DNA from: Solihabitans fulvus
Lineage (GTDB): Bacteria > Actinomycetota > Actinomycetes > Mycobacteriales > Pseudonocardiaceae
DNA: 64,000 bases
Reading direction: 5' to 3'
Assembly (NCBI RefSeq): GCF_008386585.1
Contig: NZ_VUOB01000064.1
Span: 8,080 to 72,079 of the forward strand
A program made the translations under genes and the position numbers. Below the pieces are notes generated by a model. That model saw nothing but the letters and a program-made list of their open reading frames with translations, had not been told where the DNA came from and ran no database searches. Shown piece by piece: positions 16,329 to 23,943 of the stretch. Position 1 is the stretch's first letter. Every line of letters begins with the position of its first letter.

Positions 16329-17438
16329 CTAGCGAAGCATGGCGTCCACCAGGTCGGTACCCAGCCTGCTGACGGCGACCAGGTCCATCCGGTGCAGGGT
16401 GTAGCGGCCCCGCTTGTTCTTGCTCAGCAACCCGGCGCGGTGCAGGACGGCCAGGTGTCGCGACACCTCCGGCAGGCTGAGCTGCCAGGCCGCCGCGAGT
16501 TCCCCCGTGGTCTGCGCGCCGCGTGCCAACTGCCAGCACAGCCGCAGCCTCGCCGGGTTCGACAGCGCCTCCAGCCGCCGGGTCAGCACGTCGAGCGGCG
16601 TGGTCGCGCCCGCGTGCTCCACCGGGTACTGCACGACCGGCCGCCTGCCCGGCTCGTCCGCCACGACGACGTGCGGCCAGCCGAACGCGGTCGGCGAGAA
16701 GGTGATGCCGCGCGCGGTCGCGCTGGCGGTGCTCTCCCGCAGCTTGTCGATCAGCAACCTGCCGTCGGCCACAGCCAGGGCTGGCGACATCGACCGCACG
16801 GCGGCGGCGAGCCCCTTCGTCCTGTGCAGCTCGGCCGCGTTGCGCGCCTCGGTGACCAGACCGACCCGGACGCGCCGCCAGGCGTCGGCGAAGAACGCCT
16901 GGTCGCAGTCGGTGAACAGCCTGCGCAGCCAGGCCCGCACTCCGGGCAGGTCCGCGATCAGCCGGTCGACGAACTCCGCCTGCCTCGGACCACGCGCGTT
17001 CGCCAGCTCCCTGGCCCGGTCCATGGTCAGCGTGCGGTTGTTCGCGTCGGACGCGGCCGGGCGGCGGCGGCGGTCCGCGCCGCAGGCCGGGATGAACGCG
17101 GCGTGCAGGAACGCCTCGTCGTCGATGCCATCCAGGTCGTCGAGGTCCTCGGCCAGGGTGGCCCGCACCCGGCTCGGCACCAGGAAGTCGGCCCTGCCCA
17201 CCTGCCAGAGGACGTCGGCCGACTGGATGCGATCGGCCAGGTCGGCGGGCAGCGCCGCGGTCACCGAGGTGATCCAGGCGTGCTGCGCCGGGTGGTGCGC
17301 CGCCGCGCTCAGCAGGTGCAGCGCGCTGACCAGCTCGCCAAGCGGCGACGGCCCGAAGGCGACCTCGGGCGCGGGACCCAGTTCGATGGTGAGTGTCACC
17401 GGGGCATCGTCGCAGGCCAGGGTCGGGATCAACGGCAC
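16329..17438 (-). CDS. ArsR-type regulator with long N-terminal DUF5937-like domain
   Basis: A 369-aa protein. Residues 270-345 form an ArsR winged helix (RRLEALSNPARLRLCWQLA, LSLPEVSRHLAVLHRAGLLSKNKRGRYTLH). The first 260 residues form an alpha-rich domain like the DUF5937 region of similar actinobacterial regulators; metal-binding Cys pairs of classical ArsR are absent. GTG at 17438 has GAGG upstream; GTG at 17399 is possible. It is divergent from the NmrA-like gene 72 bp away and upstream of the DUF1275 gene, so it may control both. Confidence 0.75.
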   Translation of the reverse strand: MPLIPTLACDDAPVTLTIELGPAPEVAFGPSPLGELVSALHLLSAAAHHPAQHAWITSVTAALPADLADRIQSADVLWQVGRADFLVPSRVRATLAEDLDDLDGIDDEAFLHAAFIPACGADRRRRPAASDANNRTLTMDRARELANARGPRQAEFVDRLIADLPGVRAWLRRLFTDCDQAFFADAWRRVRVGLVTEARNAAELHRTKGLAAAVRSMSPALAVADGRLLIDKLRESTASATARGITFSPTAFGWPHVVVADEPGRRPVVQYPVEHAGATTPLDVLTRRLEALSNPARLRLCWQLARGAQTTGELAAAWQLSLPEVSRHLAVLHRAGLLSKNKRGRYTLHRMDLVAVSRLGTDLVDAMLR

Positions 17439-17510
17439 GGTTGACGACCGTCCTCATGTGACGGGCGGCACGGTTGACCTCCACCTAAGTGGATCTTCTA
17501 CGGTCGGCTG

Positions 17511-18344
17511 GTGAACAGGATTCTGGTGACCGGTGCAACCGGCACGATCGGCAGGCTCGTCGTCGCCGAACTGGCCGACGCCGGCCTTGACGTGCGGGCA
17601 CTGGTCCGCGACCCGGGCGCCGCCGCGCTGCCCGACGGGGTCGAGGCCGCGACCGGCGACCTCTCGGACCCCGAGACGCTGGAGCCCGCACTGCGCGGTG
17701 TGCACAGCGTCTACCTGATGTGGCCGGGCATTCCGGTGCAGCCGAGGGTCGTGGAGCTGATCGCCCAGCACGCCGAGCGCGTCGTGTACCTGTCGACCGA
17801 CGTGTCCGACCTGCCGGACGGCGAGCCGGCCACGTCCTACCACCAGGAGATCGAGCGGCAGATCAGGAACTCCGGGCTGGCCTGGACGTTCCTGCGGCCC
17901 ATCGACTTCGCCACCAACACGCTGGGCTGGGCCGACCAGATCAGGCGGGGCGTGGTGCGATGGCCGCACGGCGGGGCGGCCAGGTCGCTGATCCACGAGC
18001 GCGACATCGCCGACGTGGCAGTGCACGTGCTCACCTCGGCGGGGCACGACGGCGCGAAGTACGTGATCACGGGTCCCGAGTCGGTCACCCACGCCGAGCA
18101 GGTGCGGATCATCGGCGAGGCGATCGGCCGCGAGGTGCGGTGGGAGGACCTGCCGGTGCAGGCGGCGCGCGAGCAGCTGACGGCGGCCTGGGGCAACGCG
18201 GCGTTCGTCGAGGCCAGGCTGGCGGCGTGGGGGTCGTTCGTCGACTCGCCCGAGCGGGTCACCGACACCGTGTCGCGGCTGCTGGGCCAGCCTGCGCGGA
18301 CGTTCCAATCCTGGGCGCGGGACCACGCGAACGACTTCCGCTAG
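17511..18344 (+). CDS. NmrA-like NAD(P)H-binding reductase (atypical SDR)
   Basis: A 277-aa atypical SDR. It begins MNRILVTGATGTIGRLVVAEL with the GxxGxxG dinucleotide motif, then VRDPGAAALPDGVEAATGDL. The catalytic YxxxK of classical SDRs is replaced by a degenerate segment, as in NmrA/QorB-like proteins that act as redox sensors or quinone reductases. VYLSTDVSD and EIERQIRNSGLAWTFLRP match the family. GTG start. It is divergent from the ArsR-type gene, whose spacer holds TCCAC-ctaa-GTGGA (17480-17493). Confidence 0.85.
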   Translation: MNRILVTGATGTIGRLVVAELADAGLDVRALVRDPGAAALPDGVEAATGDLSDPETLEPALRGVHSVYLMWPGIPVQPRVVELIAQHAERVVYLSTDVSDLPDGEPATSYHQEIERQIRNSGLAWTFLRPIDFATNTLGWADQIRRGVVRWPHGGAARSLIHERDIADVAVHVLTSAGHDGAKYVITGPESVTHAEQVRIIGEAIGREVRWEDLPVQAAREQLTAAWGNAAFVEARLAAWGSFVDSPERVTDTVSRLLGQPARTFQSWARDHANDFR

Positions 18345-18352
18345 GTGGCCGG

Positions 18353-18733
18353 TCAGTCGTCCTGTGCCAGCACCGAGTCGAGCCATCCGGCGAGGTCGGC
18401 GGCCTCGACCTGGAAGTCCGCCGGGTCCAGGTCGCCGAGGTCGGAGGAGAACACCGCGGTCGCGGCGTCTCCCGCCCTGACGAGAAATCCCCGTCCGCCG
18501 CTGTCGTCACCGATGAGGACGAAGCCAGGGGCGTACTCGGCGACCTCGTAGGTGGTGTTGCGTTCGGCGATGGCGCCGGTCTCGTACACGGCGGTCCCGG
18601 CGGCGGTGAGCAGGCCGTCCGATACCATCCAGAACGCGATCAGCGGCTGTGGCAGCTCGATCCGAAGCTCGGCGCGCGCGACGGCGATGTCCGCCGCCGC
18701 CGCGCCGGTCGGCGCGGGGCTGGATCCGGTCAT
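18353..18733 (-). CDS. SMI1/KNR4 (SUKH)-like protein
   Basis: A 126-aa protein with the SUKH core: ELRIELPQPLIAFWMVSDGLL near the N-terminus, YAPGFVLIGDDSGGRGFLV in the middle and DLAGWLDSVLAQDD at the end. SUKH proteins often serve as immunity proteins to secreted toxins, or as cytoplasmic scaffold proteins; no toxin gene is next to it. ATG at 18733 is used. The gene converges with the NmrA-like gene, 8 bp apart. Confidence 0.7.
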   Translation of the reverse strand: MTGSSPAPTGAAAADIAVARAELRIELPQPLIAFWMVSDGLLTAAGTAVYETGAIAERNTTYEVAEYAPGFVLIGDDSGGRGFLVRAGDAATAVFSSDLGDLDPADFQVEAADLAGWLDSVLAQDD

Positions 18734-18857
18734 GGCCCACATCCTCCAACTACGGCCTTTCGGCACACACAGCCGTGATCATCCATGGTCCCGGGACCCC
18801 AGCTACTTTCGTCACAGTGACGGCAGGATCGGCGGGACTTCATTGCTCCCAAGGAGA

Positions 18858-19847
18858 TCAGTGGTCGGCGAGCAAACCGAGCACCTCGCGCATCTCCTGG
18901 TAGGTGTCCGGAATCCTCGCGTGCTCTCCCAGCCGGTGGCGTTCGAGGCGGATGGCCCCGATGTGCCGGGCGCGGTAGATCAGCGCCCGCCACGCGGCGG
19001 AGCCGTCCGCCTCGTCCCGCCGACCGTAGGTCTCCCAGAACGGGTCGCGCTCCGCCCGCAGGCCCGCGATGTGCACGACCCAGTCGGCCGCCGGGTCGCC
19101 CCAGGAGGCCCGGTCGTGGTCCAGGACGCCGGTGATCGTCGGCTCAGGCGCGTCGGGGTCGAGCATCACGTTGGGCACCCACAGGTCGCCGTGCAGCAGC
19201 CTCGGCCGGTCGATCTCGTCCAGGACCGCGCTGCCCTTCGCGGCCGCGGCGACGACCTCACGCACATCGCTCGCGTCGAGGCCGGCGTCCACCAGGTCGG
19301 CCTCGGTGTCCTCGAGCGCGGAGACCAGCGCCTCGCCCCAGGTCGCGAACGTCGGCCCGGCCACCGGCCCGAACCGCTCGCCGGACACCTCGTGCACCCG
19401 CCGCGCGATCGTGCCGAGCTGACGGTAGAACCCGGCCCAGCTGGGCCGCGGATAGGCCCGCAGGCCAACCGACGCGGACACCCCGTCGAGCATCGTCTGC
19501 ACCACGTAGTCCCGGCCGAGGACCTCGTGCGTCCAGTCCGCGAACAGGGTGCGCGGCATCATCGCCGCGATCGGCGCGAAGTGCGGCAGGCTCGCGTGCT
19601 CGTTGCGCATCAGGGCGCGCTCGATGCGGGCCTGCCGGTCGGGTCGCGGGGCGACCCGCAGGATCACCGGATCGCGTCCGGCGATGTCCACCCGCAGGGT
19701 GTTGTTGTACAGGCCGCCGCCCAACTCCACGGCCGAGACCACCGCGGCCCCGCCGCCGAACGCCCGTTCGCACATCGCCGCGACCTGCTCGGCGGACACC
19801 GGTTCCTGGAACGCGCCCGGGGCGCGTTCGATCGAGCTGAACTCCAT
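18858..19847 (-). CDS. APH-family phosphotransferase
   Basis: A 329-aa small-molecule kinase of the aminoglycoside/choline kinase fold. LLHGDLWVPNVML (near 218-230) is the Brenner motif with the catalytic Asp, and GVLDHDRASWGDPAADW (near 240) supplies the Mg-binding Asp. PVILRVAPRP carries the nucleotide-binding region, with Arg where Lys is usual. The substrate (drug or metabolite) is unknown. The ATG and ribosome site lie in a 25-bp perfect tandem duplication (19837-19886), so a second, out-of-frame start exists at 19872. Confidence 0.82.
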   Translation of the reverse strand: MEFSSIERAPGAFQEPVSAEQVAAMCERAFGGGAAVVSAVELGGGLYNNTLRVDIAGRDPVILRVAPRPDRQARIERALMRNEHASLPHFAPIAAMMPRTLFADWTHEVLGRDYVVQTMLDGVSASVGLRAYPRPSWAGFYRQLGTIARRVHEVSGERFGPVAGPTFATWGEALVSALEDTEADLVDAGLDASDVREVVAAAAKGSAVLDEIDRPRLLHGDLWVPNVMLDPDAPEPTITGVLDHDRASWGDPAADWVVHIAGLRAERDPFWETYGRRDEADGSAAWRALIYRARHIGAIRLERHRLGEHARIPDTYQEMREVLGLLADH

Positions 19848-19886
19848 ACCGCCTACTCCCCCTGAACTCCATACCGCCTACTCCCC
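19837..19886. repeat. 25-bp perfect tandem duplication over a start codon
   Basis: The 25-bp unit at 19837-19861 is repeated exactly at 19862-19886. Each copy carries GGGGAG plus an ATG on the minus strand, so the phosphotransferase initiation site is duplicated. The outer ATG (19872) is 25 nt away and thus out of frame with the enzyme; it opens a 204-codon overlapping frame. Confidence 0.95.
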
Positions 19887-19939
19887 GCAGGTTGGGGTGG
19901 TCGCCACCACGAGCGTCCCCGTGATGGCGACCATGGGAA

Positions 19940-20698
19940 TCATGCCTGCTGGGTGGGGTAGACGGTGATTCGGGACAGGTTCACATGCTTGGGCTGCGTC
20001 GCGGTGAAGGCGATGATCTCGGCGATGTCGGCCGATTGCAGCACGTCGATGCTGCCGATCATGTTGTCCAGCCACTCGGTGACACCCGCGTCGGTGACGT
20101 GGCTCTGTAGTTCGCTGACGACCACGCCGGGCTCGAGGGCGGTGACCCGCACGCCCTTGGGGCCCAGCTCGACCCGCAGGTTCGCGGACATGTGACTCAC
20201 TGCCGCCTTCGAGGCGCAGTACGCGGCGAAGCTGGGGAAGATCGCGTCGGCGGCGACCGAGGAGACGTTGATCAGGTCGGCCGGCTTGCCGTCCTTGGCG
20301 ACCTCGAGCAGGTCGGGCAGGAACGCGTGGATCGTGCGCAGCACGCCGGTGACATTGAGGTCGATCTGGCGCTCCCACTCCTCGAAGCGTCGCTCCTCGA
20401 TCGGGTTGGGCAGCATCACGCCGGCGTTGTTGACCACCAGGTCGGCCGGGCCGAAGGTGTTCCGGACGGCGGCTGCCGCCTCGGTGACCGACCCGAGGCT
20501 GGTGGCGTCCGCCTCGACGGCGAGCGCCTGACCACCGTTGTCCTTGATCCGCTGCGCCAACTCGTCGAGCCGGTCGACACGCCGGGCAAGCAGGGCGACT
20601 GAGGCGCCGCGCTCTGCCAGCAGGGTGGCGGTGGCGGCCCCGATGCCACTGGAGGCGCCGGTGACGACTGCGACGCGGCCGGACAGGGGCTGGTTCAT
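19940..20698 (-). CDS. Short-chain dehydrogenase/reductase
   Basis: A 252-aa classical SDR: TGASSGIG at residues 13-20, NNAGV near 88, catalytic Ser in LINVSSVAADA and YCASKAA with the Tyr-Lys pair near 155-159. LALLARRVDRLDELA-type Arg residues after strand 2 favour NADP(H). The substrate is unknown. ATG at 20698 follows AGGAGA. It is divergent from a MarR gene and likely regulated by it through dyads in the 126-bp spacer. Confidence 0.9.
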   Translation of the reverse strand: MNQPLSGRVAVVTGASSGIGAATATLLAERGASVALLARRVDRLDELAQRIKDNGGQALAVEADATSLGSVTEAAAAVRNTFGPADLVVNNAGVMLPNPIEERRFEEWERQIDLNVTGVLRTIHAFLPDLLEVAKDGKPADLINVSSVAADAIFPSFAAYCASKAAVSHMSANLRVELGPKGVRVTALEPGVVVSELQSHVTDAGVTEWLDNMIGSIDVLQSADIAEIIAFTATQPKHVNLSRITVYPTQQA

Positions 20699-20725
20699 GT
20701 CGTTCTCCTGAGTACTCAATCTCGG

Positions 20726-20804
20726 ATGTTCGTTGCGAACATGAGGACCATAAAGCGCTTGATGATCATCCAGCAACTAATGTGAGGCAAGGCACTGCTT
20801 CACA
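20726..20804. promoter_or_regulatory. Two dyads in the SDR/MarR spacer
   Basis: ATGTTCG-ttg-CGAACAT (20726-20742) is a perfect dyad near the SDR side. TGTGAGGCA (20781-20789) and TGCTTCACA (20796-20804) form a 9-bp dyad with one mismatch near the MarR start at 20825. GATGATCATC (20761-20770) is a third short palindrome between them. The MarR-proximal site is the stronger autoregulatory candidate. Confidence 0.55.
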
Positions 20805-20824
20805 TCGCTGATACGATCCACTAC

Positions 20825-21271
20825 ATGAGCTTGCCCATCGCCCAGCGCCTTGGTCACCACGTGAAGCGGGTGGAACAGGAGCTGATCTGCCAGAAGACCG
20901 CCGTGCTCAAGCCGCACGGCCTCAACCCGGCGCAGTACACCGCGCTTCTCGCACTCAGCCAGGAGCCCGGACTCTCCGGTGCGGGGCTGGCTCGGCGCTG
21001 CCTGGTCACCCCACAGGCGGTGTCCTCGCTGCTCGTTGCCCTGGAGGCGCGCGGCCTCGTCGAGCGCCGCCCGCACCCCCTGCACGAGCACGTCCTGGAA
21101 ACCCGCCTCACCAAGACCGGCGAGGCGCTGCTGGCCAAGGCCGACGCCGACGCGAGCGCGGTCGAGGAACGACTCGGCTCGGCCTTCGACAAAGCTGAGA
21201 CCGACCAGTTCCTGGCCTACCTCGCCCGCTGCTCCGAGGTGTTCGCCGAGATCAACGCAAGCCGGGCCTGA
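20825..21271 (+). CDS. MarR-family regulator
   Basis: A 148-aa MarR protein: HGLNPAQYTALLALSQEPGLS, then LARRCLVTPQAVSSLLVALEARGLVERRP as recognition region, and wing LHEHVLETRLTKTGEALL. The single Cys in the HTH and one in LARCSEVF could allow thiol sensing, as in OhrR-like proteins, but this is only a possibility. It is divergent from the SDR gene and converges with the integrase gene, 34 bp apart. Confidence 0.88.
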   Translation: MSLPIAQRLGHHVKRVEQELICQKTAVLKPHGLNPAQYTALLALSQEPGLSGAGLARRCLVTPQAVSSLLVALEARGLVERRPHPLHEHVLETRLTKTGEALLAKADADASAVEERLGSAFDKAETDQFLAYLARCSEVFAEINASRA

Positions 21272-21305
21272 CCGCGTCGTCGGCCAGGGGATGGGGTCGA
21301 TGCGC

Positions 21306-22553
21306 TCAGCTGGGCGACTCGCTCAGCGCCTGGCCGACGAGGTCGACGGCGCTGCGGGACGGGTCGCGGGCGGCGTTGTTGTAGACCTGCTCGGTGGTGT
21401 CGATGCTGCTGTGTCCGACATCGGCCTGGATATGGACGAGTTGGGCCCCGGCCTCCACGGCGGTGGTCACGTAGAAGTGGCGCAACGCGTGCGGGTGCAG
21501 CGCATCGGCGACGTCAGCCAGCGGGCCGTCGGCCGTGGCGGCGAGCCTGCGCAGCAGCTGCCAGATCGCCTGCCGCTGGTACCGGCGACCGTTCCTGGTG
21601 ACCAGCAGCGGTGAGCTGGACGCGGCCACCGTTCCCCGGACTGCGGGGGTGCTGAGGTCGGCGTTCGCGGTGTCGCGCAGCGTCAGGTAGGCGCGGACGG
21701 CCTGGTCGGCGTGGGTGTGCAGGTACACGACGCGGGTCTTGCCGCCCTTGCCGCGCACCCGCAGGGCGCGCCTGCCCCTGGTCACGTGCAGGTCGGCGCG
21801 GTCCAGGTCGCACAGTTCGGTGACGCGCAACCCCAGGGTGAACAGGGCGACCACGGCAACGGCGCGCGCGGTGTCCAGCGGGCCCGCGCCCTGCCGGGGT
21901 GTCGCCGCGGCGTCCAGCAGCGCGCGGACCTGGTCGATGGTGAGAATCAGCGCGCTGGTGGTGTTGCCGGTAGGCGCCACCAGGCCGAGCCTGCGGCGGT
22001 CCAGCGCGGCTGGATTGCCCTGCGCGAGCCCGACATCGGCCAGATGGGTGTAGAGCGCCTTGACGGTGGCGAGCATCCGGTCGCGGGTGGCCACGGCCGC
22101 GCCCGCGTCGGCCAGGTCCGACAGCCACGCCTTGACGTGGGTCGACCGTGCGGCCAGCGGGTCGACTCCGCGGGCCGCGCACCACCGCAGCCAGTGCAGT
22201 GAGCGCAGTCGTCCCGGTGCGGCGGCCGGCGGCCGGTGTCCCTCCCCCGGTCCCGTGGCGGGTCGGATCACCGCCCAGTATCCGGCGACCGCCCGCGTCC
22301 ACGCGGTGTCCGGGTCACCGGGCGTGCTCCAGGCGTGCAGGTCGGTCGGGCTCACGGGCAGGCCGAGTCCCTGGGCGTAGGTGCGTCGGGTGCCACGGTT
22401 GCCGTAGCCGGCCAGCCACTCGACGATCTCGGTCAGCAGCGGCGCCGGATCGGCGACCCCGGGCCAGCGCTGGTCGTCCGGCGCGGCGGGCCCCCCAGTT
22501 CTCGCGGCCAGTCCCGCGGCCCGCTCGACCGCCTGAATCTCACTCACCGTCAC
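21306..22553 (-). CDS. Tyrosine recombinase/integrase
   Basis: A 415-aa site-specific recombinase. An N-terminal core-binding domain (about 95-180) precedes the catalytic domain with Arg243 (LGLRVTEL), Lys272 (GKGGKTR), His355 and Arg358 (HALRHFY), His381 (VGHSS) and nucleophile Tyr391 (TTEQVYNNA). All catalytic positions are present, so it looks active. It would cut and rejoin DNA at a specific site; no flanking tRNA or obvious attachment repeats are seen. It is divergent from the coiled-coil gene across an AT-rich spacer with a 9-bp dyad. Confidence 0.92.
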   Translation of the reverse strand: MTVSEIQAVERAAGLAARTGGPAAPDDQRWPGVADPAPLLTEIVEWLAGYGNRGTRRTYAQGLGLPVSPTDLHAWSTPGDPDTAWTRAVAGYWAVIRPATGPGEGHRPPAAAPGRLRSLHWLRWCAARGVDPLAARSTHVKAWLSDLADAGAAVATRDRMLATVKALYTHLADVGLAQGNPAALDRRRLGLVAPTGNTTSALILTIDQVRALLDAAATPRQGAGPLDTARAVAVVALFTLGLRVTELCDLDRADLHVTRGRRALRVRGKGGKTRVVYLHTHADQAVRAYLTLRDTANADLSTPAVRGTVAASSSPLLVTRNGRRYQRQAIWQLLRRLAATADGPLADVADALHPHALRHFYVTTAVEAGAQLVHIQADVGHSSIDTTEQVYNNAARDPSRSAVDLVGQALSESPS

Positions 22554-22595
22554 CGTTGCGTCGCTTCCTGTCGACTGCTCCTGCCGCCTCCTAGC

Positions 22596-22625
22596 TTAGC
22601 TACAAAAGGTCCATTCTGTAGCTAA
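22596..22625. promoter_or_regulatory. AT-rich dyad between recombinase and coiled-coil genes
   Basis: TTAGCTACA (22596-22604) and TGTAGCTAA (22617-22625) are perfect inverted arms with a 12-nt spacer. The whole 22590-22690 stretch is strikingly AT-rich for this genome. It includes a second, looser dyad around 22654-22686 (GGTT-ctga-AACC at its core). It probably holds both divergent promoters and an operator. Confidence 0.65.
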
Positions 22626-22694
22626 CCTATATTGCACTTCTCGATACCAAAACCCTAGATTTGAGGTTCTGAAACCATCTACTAGGCTTTGCTC

Positions 22695-23789
22695 ATGTCT
22701 GAACCTGGGATCGACGCGCCTTCGACGCAATCGGTGGGACTGTGTGGCTTCAGCCGATGCCGGGCTCACCTACCGGCGCCAGGACCGAAGGGCGGCCGTC
22801 CGGTCGAGTACTGCCCGGACCGCACCTGGCCCGGCGGAAAGACCTGCAAACAGCTCGCTGCGGCTCAGGACGCGCTCGCCCAGGCGCTCGGCGAACCCGC
22901 CGACGCTCCCGCGCTCACCGCGGCGGCCGCCGAGCTGGCCGAGGCCGGCGCCCGAATCCACGCCCCGCTCGCGGACGTGCTGGCCGCCCTGGAAACCATC
23001 AGGACGACCACCGCCGCCGAACTGACCGCGGCTGCCGCCCGGGTCCAGGAGAGCGAGGACGCCGCCACCCGGGAACGCGGGCTGCGGGAACAGACCGACC
23101 AGCGCGCCACCCAGGCCGACACCGACGCCGAGACCGCCCGCGCCGCCGCCGACCTCGCTGACCACCAGGCCGACAACGCCCGGACCGAGCAGCGTGCCGC
23201 CCAGGAACAGACAGTCCAGGCCCGCAAGGACCGCGACGAGGCCATCGCCGCGCGTCGAGAAGCCGAGTGCGCCAAGGACAAGGCCGAGACCGACCGGCAG
23301 CGCGCGGTCGACCAACTCGCCGCCGCCCACGAACAGATCACCGGGCTACAGACGACGCTGGCCGCCGAACGCGCCGCCGCCCTGGCACAGCTAGACCAGG
23401 TCCGCCGACAGGATCACCAGGTACAGGCGGACCTCCGCGCCAGGCTGACCACCGAACACGAGCAGCGGCTGCGGGACCGCGCCGAGGAATTCGACCGACA
23501 GACCCGGCTGCTGCGCGCCGCCGCCGACCAACGGGCCGCCGAACTCGCTGAGGCGACCCGGTCCTACGCCGGCTCCCTCGGCCAGTTCCACCAGCAACTC
23601 AGTGCCGCACGCGTCGAGCTGGGCGCGCAGACCACCGCAGGTACTGCCCTGCGCGCCCAGCTCGACGCCCTGCAGGCGGGCATCACCCGTGCCTTGGCGC
23701 ACCCAACCGACGAGCAGCTGCGCCACGATATGGCGGCGCTGTTGCAGACCAGTTCCCCTAAGCCTGAGGCGACACGAGAGGAGAACTGA
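22695..23789 (+). CDS. Cys-rich N-terminus plus long coiled-coil protein (KfrA/Smc-like)
   Basis: The product (364 aa) has an N-terminal Cys-rich segment, C17-x4-C22-x17-C40-x10-C51 with His25, that could hold a zinc ion. From about residue 90 to 330 it is an almost continuous Ala/Glu/Gln/Arg-rich coiled coil. I cannot assign a named family; KfrA-like DNA-binding or segregation proteins resemble it in composition only. ATG at 22695 is chosen (TTG at 22689 is possible). The pairing with the divergent recombinase suggests a regulator, accessory factor or DNA-bridging protein for that enzyme. Confidence 0.7.
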   Translation: MSEPGIDAPSTQSVGLCGFSRCRAHLPAPGPKGGRPVEYCPDRTWPGGKTCKQLAAAQDALAQALGEPADAPALTAAAAELAEAGARIHAPLADVLAALETIRTTTAAELTAAAARVQESEDAATRERGLREQTDQRATQADTDAETARAAADLADHQADNARTEQRAAQEQTVQARKDRDEAIAARREAECAKDKAETDRQRAVDQLAAAHEQITGLQTTLAAERAAALAQLDQVRRQDHQVQADLRARLTTEHEQRLRDRAEEFDRQTRLLRAAADQRAAELAEATRSYAGSLGQFHQQLSAARVELGAQTTAGTALRAQLDALQAGITRALAHPTDEQLRHDMAALLQTSSPKPEATREEN

Positions 23790-23907
23790 GCGGACGCGCC
23801 GCCGGAACGCGCTGCGGGCGTTGCGATCCGGGCGGCGACCGGGTTCACCCGCGGTGCCCAGCTGCCTCTTGTCCATGAGGGCCGACGCTGGCCGGTCCGA
23901 TGACGGG

Positions 23908-23943
23908 GGCACCTCCGGTAATGGAGGCACCTCCGGTGATGGG
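23908..23943. repeat. 18-bp tandem repeat in the hemE leader
   Basis: GGCACCTCCGGTAATGGA (23908-23925) and GGCACCTCCGGTGATGGG (23926-23943) differ at two positions. They place CCTCC at 23912-23916 and 23930-23934 on both sides of the GGAGG at 23923-23927. If the longer reading frame is used the repeat encodes a duplicated PPVM peptide. Confidence 0.85.

Noticed and set aside
15610..17484. A 624-codon minus-strand frame joining DUF1275 with the ArsR-type gene
   Set aside because: Its first two thirds are an off-frame reading of the ArsR-type gene; the DUF1275 protein starts near 16305.
18353..18733. Toxin-immunity pair with the SUKH protein
   Set aside because: Neither neighbour is a polymorphic toxin; the protein was kept only as SUKH-like.
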